The position numbers and the translations under genes were made by a program. From positions 1,901,001 through 1,965,000 of the forward strand of contig NZ_CP015109.1 in the NCBI RefSeq assembly GCF_002082015.1: a DNA stretch of 64,000 nucleotides, written 5' to 3'. Positions 56,688 through 64,000 of this stretch are shown here, in pieces. Numbering within the stretch: position 1 is the first letter of the stretch; each line of letters opens with the position of its first letter. The DNA comes from Sporosarcina ureae. GTDB taxonomy: Bacteria; Bacillota; Bacilli; Bacillales_A; Planococcaceae. The notes below the pieces were generated by a model that was not told where the DNA came from, ran no database searches, and saw only the letters and a program-made list of their open reading frames with translations.

Positions 56688-56715
56688 GGTAGTCAACATG
56701 TTGGCTACCTTTTTA
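56688..56715 (+). terminator. Terminator after dnaN
   Basis: GGTAGTCAAC pairs with GTTGGCTACC (one G-U) and is followed by TTTTT. Confidence 0.8.
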
Positions 56716-56776
56716 CTTATTGAGAAAAGTTAGGTAAACTAGAGGGACAGAATACTTTGTGAGGGATTGAATACAA

Positions 56777-57016
56777 ATGGAAACCGTACAGTTTAATTCA
56801 GAATATATTACGCTAGGTCAATTATTAAAAATGACGAACGTTATTAGCTCAGGCGGAATGGCTAAATGGTTTTTAGGCGAAAACGTTGTCTACGTGAATG
56901 GCGAGCCCGAACAACGACGTGGTAAGAAATTATATGACGGAGATGTAGTTAATATCCCGGGTGCAGGAAAATTCAAACTGTCAGCGGATGAATCTGGACA
57001 GCCGGATGCATATTGA
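56777..57016 (+). CDS. rlbA: S4-domain protein RlbA (YaaA)
   Basis: A 79 aa protein with an S4 RNA-binding fold: [20 protein letters not shown] followed by [21 protein letters not shown]. This is the YaaA family between dnaN and recF in Bacillales, reported to be involved in ribosome assembly. ATG with GAGGGA about 9 bases upstream. It overlaps recF by 11 bases. Confidence 0.94.
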   Translation: METVQFNSEYITLGQLLKMTNVISSGGMAKWFLGENVVYVNGEPEQRRGKKLYDGDVVNIPGAGKFKLSADESGQPDAY

Positions 57017-58124
57017 TCGACTTAAATTAACGAACTATCGAAGTTATGAGTCTCTGGAATTAAATTTCTCACCCACAATGAATGTATTGATCGGTGAAAA
57101 TGCACAAGGGAAAACCAATATCATGGAGGCTATTTACGTATTAGCAATGGCAAAATCTCATCGTACATCAAATGATCGAGAACTTATACGTTGGGAACAA
57201 GAGTGTGGTAAAATAGAAGGGGATGTCCAACGTAAATTTGGATATATGCCAATGGAGCTGACAATTTCTAAAAAGGGAAAAAAAGCTAGAGTCAATCATT
57301 TGGAACAAAACCGTTTGAGTATGTATGTTGGCCAAATGAATGTAGTCATGTTTGCGCCTGAAGATTTGAATATCGTAAAAGGCAGCCCACAGCTGCGCAG
57401 GCGTTTTTTAGATATGGAAATTGGACAAATCTCAAGAGTCTATTTACATGACTTGGTCAATTTTCAAAAGATATTAAAGCAACGCAATGCTTTACTAAAA
57501 GCAAATCGAGGTAAATTGGATCTCCAAGATGTGATGTTCGATGTATATACAGAACAGTATATTCAGGTGGCAGTTCAAATTATTCAAAAGCGTTTTTATT
57601 TTATGGAATTACTACAAAAATGGGCAAATCCAATCCATCAAGGAATTTCACGTGGTCTTGAAACACTAGAAGTTTCATATGGGACTTTAAAAGACCTACA
57701 TTCTGGGCAGACTGCTGAAGAGATGGAGACGATTTTTGCTGATCAGTTAAAGAGTGTGCGAAGACGCGAATTAGAACGAGGGCTTACACTGGTAGGACCA
57801 CATCGTGATGATTTGCAGTTTTTTGTCAATGGGTACGATATTCAGACCTACGGTTCACAAGGACAGCAACGGACGACTGCGCTTTCTTTGAAACTGGCGG
57901 AAATTGAGCTAGTAAAGCAAGAAGTGGGCGAAACTCCAATTTTATTGCTGGATGACGTGTTATCCGAATTGGATGATTACCGACAATCACATTTGCTGAG
58001 TACGATGCAAGGACAAGTACAAACGTTTGTGACGACAACCAATATTGCAGGGATTGACCATAATACGATCCAGGAAGCAGCTATTTTTGAAGTGCATGAT
58101 GGATCTGTTTCACCTAGAGATTAG
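57006..58124 (+). CDS. recF: DNA replication and repair protein RecF
   Basis: An SMC-like ATPase that helps load RecA at gaps. 372 aa from the ATG at 57006 ([20 protein letters not shown]), the canonical RecF opening. Walker [20 protein letters not shown]-type signature [16 protein letters not shown]; Walker [13 protein letters not shown]. Overlaps rlbA, indicating translational coupling. A start 15 codons upstream would lie fully within rlbA and is unlikely. Confidence 0.97.
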   Translation: MHIDRLKLTNYRSYESLELNFSPTMNVLIGENAQGKTNIMEAIYVLAMAKSHRTSNDRELIRWEQECGKIEGDVQRKFGYMPMELTISKKGKKARVNHLEQNRLSMYVGQMNVVMFAPEDLNIVKGSPQLRRRFLDMEIGQISRVYLHDLVNFQKILKQRNALLKANRGKLDLQDVMFDVYTEQYIQVAVQIIQKRFYFMELLQKWANPIHQGISRGLETLEVSYGTLKDLHSGQTAEEMETIFADQLKSVRRRELERGLTLVGPHRDDLQFFVNGYDIQTYGSQGQQRTTALSLKLAEIELVKQEVGETPILLLDDVLSELDDYRQSHLLSTMQGQVQTFVTTTNIAGIDHNTIQEAAIFEVHDGSVSPRD

Positions 58125-58142
58125 ATTATTGCGGTTAGATAG

Positions 58143-60095
<1,953 letters not shown>

Positions 60096-60163
60096 TAAAC
60101 TCTGACAAGTTATTTAGCAATGAACGAACTCATAGATGTTAGTGGTGAAAGGAGCTTGACAAC

Positions 60164-62698
60164 ATGGCAGATTTGCCAAAAGGCGGAGTGCAGGAAATAA
60201 ATATTAATACAGAAATGAAGACTTCATTTCTGAACTATGCGATGAGCGTTATCGTTTCTCGTGCGCTTCCGGATGTTCGAGATGGTTTGAAGCCTGTACA
60301 TCGCCGTATCTTATATGCTATGCATGATTTGGGTATCACTGCGGAAAAACCGCATAAAAAGTCAGCACGTATCGTAGGGGACGTTATTGGTAAGTACCAC
60401 CCGCATGGTGATAGTGCAGTATACGACACGATGGTACGGATGGCTCAAGATTTCAGTTATCGCTACATGTTAGTAGATGGACACGGTAACTTTGGCTCCG
60501 TTGATGGTGACGGAGCAGCTGCAATGCGTTATACAGAGTCTCGTATGTCTCGTATTGCAATGGAATTATTGCGTGATATCAATAAAAACACGATTGACTT
60601 CCAAGCAAACTATGATGAGCAGGAAAAAGAGCCTGTCGTCTTGCCGGGTCGTTATCCGAACTTGTTGGTAAACGGTACATCGGGAATTGCCGTGGGAATG
60701 GCGACAAACATCCCACCTCACCACCTCGGTGAAACGATCGATGCTGTACTCGCTTTGGCAGAGAATAGCGCAATTACAACTGAAGAACTAATGGAAATCA
60801 TCCCTGGACCCGATTTCCCAACCGGTGGTATGATTCTCGGACGTAGTGGAATTCGTCGTGCTTATGAAACAGGTCGGGGTTCATTGATCATTCGCGGAAA
60901 AGCAGAAATTGAGACAGCTGCAAATGGACGTGAAACAATTATCGTCAATGAAATTCCTTTCCAAGTGAATAAGGCGAAGTTAATTGAGAAGATCGCAGAG
61001 CTCGTGCGCGATAAGAAAATTGACGGCATCACACATTTAGCAGATGAATCAGATCGTACAGGTATGCGTATTGTCATTGAAGTACGACGAGATGCCAATG
61101 CAAATGTATTATTGAACAATTTGTATAAACAAACTGCCTTGCAGACTAGTTTTGGGATCAATATGCTAGCACTGGTAGACAAGCAACCAAAAGTATTGTC
61201 ATTGAAGGAAATTTTATATCATTACTTAGAACATCAAAAGGTAGTCATACGCCGCCGTACACAATTTGATTTAAATAAAGCGGAAGACCGTGCACATATC
61301 TTGGAAGGATTGCGTGTAGCGCTAGATCATATCGATCGAATCATTGCCTTAATCCGTGCATCCAAGACAACAGCTGAAGCAAAAGCGAACTTGATGGAGA
61401 CATTCGAGTTATCTGATCGTCAGTCTCAAGCTATTCTCGACATGCGTCTACAACGTTTAACTGGACTAGAACGAGACAAAATTGAGTCTGAATACCAAGA
61501 GTTGTTGACACTTATTGCTGAATTACGTGCAATTTTAGCGGATGAACTAAAACTAATTGAAATTATCCGTGAAGAATTGAGCGAAGTTAAAGAACGTTTT
61601 TCTGACGAACGCCGAACAGAAATTATGCTTGGTGGTTCTGATATGCTTGAAGATGAAGATTTGATTCCAGTGGAGAATTCCATTGTGACATTAACTCACC
61701 AAGGGTATATTAAGCGTTTACCAGCTAATACGTATCGCAGTCAGAAACGTGGCGGTCGTGGAATCCAAGGGATGGGCACGAATGAAGACGACTTTGTAGA
61801 GCACTTACTAAATACTTCAACACATGACACGATTTTACTGTTTACAAGTAGAGGCCGTGTATTCCGTAAAAAAGGCTATGAGGTTCCAGAATACAGCCGA
61901 ACTGCTAAAGGATTGCCGATCATTAATCTTCTTGACTTCCAAAAAGGTGAAAAGGTTACGGCAATGATCCCAATTGATGAGTTTACTGAAGATCACTATT
62001 TATTCTTCTCAACAAAACAAGGCGTTATAAAACGAACATCGATTATGGACTATGCCAATATTCGTGCAAACGGGTTAATAGCATTAGGCTTGCGTGAAGA
62101 CGATGAATTGATCGCCGTTAGATCAACTGATGGAAAATCAGATATTGCGATCTGTACTAAACAAGGTATGATGATCCGCTTTGACGAGGAGAGTATCCGT
62201 CCACTTGGCAGGACTGCCGCGGGTGTACGTGGTATTAGACTGCGTCTAGAGGATGAAGTAGTTGGTATGGATATTGTAGAGGCAGGAGATGATATTCTAG
62301 TAGTTACTGAAAAAGGATACGGTAAACGCACACATGAGAGTGAATACCGATCTCAATCACGTGGCGGCTATGGATTGAAAACAATGCATATGACGGATCG
62401 AAACGGCAGTATTGTCGCGATGAAGTCGGTTAACGGAGAAGAGGACTTGATGTTAATTACGATTCATGGGATCTTAATCCGTATGTCTATTGGCGATATT
62501 TCTATATTTGGTCGATCAACACAAGGTGTACGACTCATCCGATTAGCCGATGACGAACGTGTAGCAACGGTCGCAAAGGTAGAAAAAAATGATGAACTTG
62601 AAGAAGAGTTAGATGAAGAAGTAGAAGGCGAAATAGAAGTGTCTAAACAAGTACAGCCAGATATAGACATAGAGGCTGAAACAGATTCAGAAGAATAA
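60164..62698 (+). CDS. gyrA: DNA gyrase subunit A
   Basis: The DNA-cleaving subunit, 844 aa. Catalytic Tyr123 is in [10 protein letters not shown]. The quinolone-determining region reads [17 protein letters not shown], with Ser84 and Asp88, the susceptible-type residues. Six C-terminal beta-pinwheel blades follow, including the GyrA box [10 protein letters not shown]. The tail (about 805-844) is strongly acidic ([16 protein letters not shown]), as in several Bacillota. ATG after AAAGGAG. A strong terminator follows. Confidence 0.98.
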   Translation: MADLPKGGVQEININTEMKTSFLNYAMSVIVSRALPDVRDGLKPVHRRILYAMHDLGITAEKPHKKSARIVGDVIGKYHPHGDSAVYDTMVRMAQDFSYRYMLVDGHGNFGSVDGDGAAAMRYTESRMSRIAMELLRDINKNTIDFQANYDEQEKEPVVLPGRYPNLLVNGTSGIAVGMATNIPPHHLGETIDAVLALAENSAITTEELMEIIPGPDFPTGGMILGRSGIRRAYETGRGSLIIRGKAEIETAANGRETIIVNEIPFQVNKAKLIEKIAELVRDKKIDGITHLADESDRTGMRIVIEVRRDANANVLLNNLYKQTALQTSFGINMLALVDKQPKVLSLKEILYHYLEHQKVVIRRRTQFDLNKAEDRAHILEGLRVALDHIDRIIALIRASKTTAEAKANLMETFELSDRQSQAILDMRLQRLTGLERDKIESEYQELLTLIAELRAILADELKLIEIIREELSEVKERFSDERRTEIMLGGSDMLEDEDLIPVENSIVTLTHQGYIKRLPANTYRSQKRGGRGIQGMGTNEDDFVEHLLNTSTHDTILLFTSRGRVFRKKGYEVPEYSRTAKGLPIINLLDFQKGEKVTAMIPIDEFTEDHYLFFSTKQGVIKRTSIMDYANIRANGLIALGLREDDELIAVRSTDGKSDIAICTKQGMMIRFDEESIRPLGRTAAGVRGIRLRLEDEVVGMDIVEAGDDILVVTEKGYGKRTHESEYRSQSRGGYGLKTMHMTDRNGSIVAMKSVNGEEDLMLITIHGILIRMSIGDISIFGRSTQGVRLIRLADDERVATVAKVEKNDELEEELDEEVEGEIEVSKQVQPDIDIEAETDSEE

Positions 62699-62700
62699 AG

Positions 62701-62747
62701 AAAAGTTATTGAAGAGGCATAATATGTCACTTCAATAACTTTTTTGT
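62701..62747 (+). terminator. Terminator after gyrA
   Basis: A perfect 14-base stem AAAAGTTATTGAAG with CTTCAATAACTTTT, then TTTTGTTTTT. Confidence 0.93.
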
Positions 62748-62830
62748 TTTTAATGGGAGAAAATACTTAGGTGTCTATCCATATAATTGAGAATATTGTA
62801 TGATAATAGATAGAGAAAAGAAGAAATTAG

Positions 62831-63952
62831 GTGAGAGTATTGGATATTTACAAAGAGGTAAATGAATTAATACCAGGAAGTTATCTCAAAGAAGATTTGT
62901 ACGCTAATACAAGAAATCCCATTATGGTTAAAGACACTAAGTTAATGTTAGAACATTTTGAGGTACTCCGTTTATTTGGTATTACCCGCGTGCTGGTCGA
63001 GTCAAAGGCACTTAGTAAAGTAGAACAAGGACAGACGGAAAAAATAACGGAAGTAAAATTAACTCCAGAAGTAGAGAAGCAGATGTCTCAAGGTACTCCT
63101 CCCAAGTCAAGGTCTTTGGAAACGTTATACGATGAGGCAGTAGATTCATACAGAAAAGAATTTATCAATTATAGATCAGGTAAGAAATTGGATGTTGCAG
63201 CCGTGCGTACAATTGTTTTGCCTGTAATACAAGCGTTTTTGGAGAGTAAGGAATACGTCAGAAGACTAAATGAGTTTTCTTCATTACAAAACTATCGCGC
63301 ACACCATTCTATTAGCGTCGGTATCCTAGCGGCCTTAATAAGCGATGCAATGGGGTATGCGAGAGGACAAGTACTTCAAATTGGAATAGCAGGTGTACTG
63401 GCAGACAGCGGTATGGCAAAAGTTGATGAAAAGATTATCGACAAAGTAGCGTTTTTAACGGGTGAAGAGTTAAGTGAAGTGAAAAAACATGTCATTCATA
63501 GCTTCCAAATGGTCAACGACTCTTCATTAGTACGTCAGGAAATGAAAGTAGCAATTTTGCAACACCATGAGCGCTTTGATGGTAGCGGTTATCCGAGAGG
63601 GCTGAAAGGGCAGGAGATTACGGAAATCTCTCAAATACTCTCAGTGGCGGACGTGTACCATGCTATGGCATCCGAAAGACCATACAGACAGAAGGAAAGT
63701 TCTTTTAAAGTAATTGAGTTAATGAGAGAAGAGGAATTCGGGAAGTTTGATATGAAGGTAATTGAAGTACTTCATGAACTGATCAATAAGTTATCGATTG
63801 GAACAAAGGTGAAACTGACGACTGACGAAATAGCGGAAGTGATTTACTTGCACCGTGACTTCCCGTTGCGACCAATTGTTAAAGTTCTAGATACCGGCGC
63901 GCATATTGATCTATCATCTAATAGAAAAATCTCTATCGTTAAGATCTATTAA
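62831..63952 (+). CDS. HD-GYP domain protein with degenerate HD motif
   Basis: A 373 aa cytoplasmic protein. The N-terminal part (1-150) opens MRVLDIYKEVNELIPGSYLK like the leader region of many HD-GYP proteins, and the HD-GYP domain spans about 150-330. The signature HHERFDGSGYPRGLKG (245-260) and SVADVYHAMASERPYR are intact, as is His220 in EVKKH. The HDxGK motif, however, reads ADSGM (191-195). HD-GYP enzymes hydrolyse c-di-GMP; loss of a metal-binding histidine suggests reduced or no activity, or a sensor role. GTG start as annotated; a TTG three codons on has a better ribosome-binding site. Confidence 0.88.
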   Translation: MRVLDIYKEVNELIPGSYLKEDLYANTRNPIMVKDTKLMLEHFEVLRLFGITRVLVESKALSKVEQGQTEKITEVKLTPEVEKQMSQGTPPKSRSLETLYDEAVDSYRKEFINYRSGKKLDVAAVRTIVLPVIQAFLESKEYVRRLNEFSSLQNYRAHHSISVGILAALISDAMGYARGQVLQIGIAGVLADSGMAKVDEKIIDKVAFLTGEELSEVKKHVIHSFQMVNDSSLVRQEMKVAILQHHERFDGSGYPRGLKGQEITEISQILSVADVYHAMASERPYRQKESSFKVIELMREEEFGKFDMKVIEVLHELINKLSIGTKVKLTTDEIAEVIYLHRDFPLRPIVKVLDTGAHIDLSSNRKISIVKIY

Positions 63953-64000
63953 TAAATTAACTCTATAAACAATGAGAAAGGCAAGCTAGTTTAAGCGGAT

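Overview
The window is a 64 kb stretch of a low-GC, endospore-forming Bacillota chromosome that contains the replication origin. Gene content and order (rpmH-dnaA-dnaN-rlbA-recF-gyrB-gyrA; walRKHIJ-htrA-rlmH; rpsF-ssb-rpsR; noc-soj-spo0J; a yyaC sporulation gene) are those of Bacillales. The gshF, NEAT/SLH and HD-GYP genes fit the Planococcaceae, most likely a Sporosarcina-like organism; the genus is an inference. Core genes left of about 53.5 kb lie mainly on the minus strand and those to the right on the plus strand, so replication forks leave from oriC at about 53.6-55.5 kb.

Layout. (1) 0-2.3 kb: a partial DUF4317 gene, an Ohr peroxidase, an alpha/beta hydrolase and a CoA-type Nudix hydrolase. 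(2) 2.4-9.5 kb: a complete Isd-type heme acquisition operon on the minus strand. A Fur-box promoter drives a sortase-B-anchored NEAT protein, an SLH-anchored NEAT protein, a membrane NEAT protein, a heme-binding lipoprotein, a permease, an ATPase and sortase B. (3) 9.6-12.9 kb: a hypothetical protein, a TatD hydrolase, a cyclophilin lipoprotein, a DUF1456 protein and an HxlR regulator. (4) 13.0-17.5 kb: glutathione-dependent formaldehyde detoxification (class III alcohol dehydrogenase and S-formylglutathione hydrolase) followed by the bifunctional glutathione synthetase GshF. (5) 17.7-20.2 kb: a secreted glucosaminidase and an SDR enzyme.

(6) 20.3-25.1 kb: accessory DNA downstream of rlmH, bounded and subdivided by three same-orientation copies of a sequence resembling the SCC (staphylococcal cassette chromosome) attachment site. 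It carries a GIY-YIG-type nuclease, a HEPN/RES-domain putative toxin, a lipoprotein nucleosidase and a DMT transporter. No cassette recombinase is present. (7) 25.1-53.5 kb: conserved core. It holds rlmH, a dense cluster of DnaA boxes, htrA, the WalRK operon, dnaB-rplI-gdpP-yybS, rpsF-ssb-rpsR, a DUF3267 gene broken by an in-frame TGA, ychF, an MscS channel, yyaC, DUF554, parB-parA-noc with parS sites, rsmG-mnmG-mnmE and jag-yidC-rnpA-rpmH. (8) 53.5-64 kb: oriC in two parts flanking dnaA, with a recognisable DnaA-trio unwinding element, then dnaN, rlbA, recF, gyrB, gyrA and a degenerate HD-GYP protein.

Several starts were moved from the longest open frame to codons with a good Shine-Dalgarno sequence; many are TTG. 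No tRNA, rRNA, CRISPR array or intact insertion sequence was seen.
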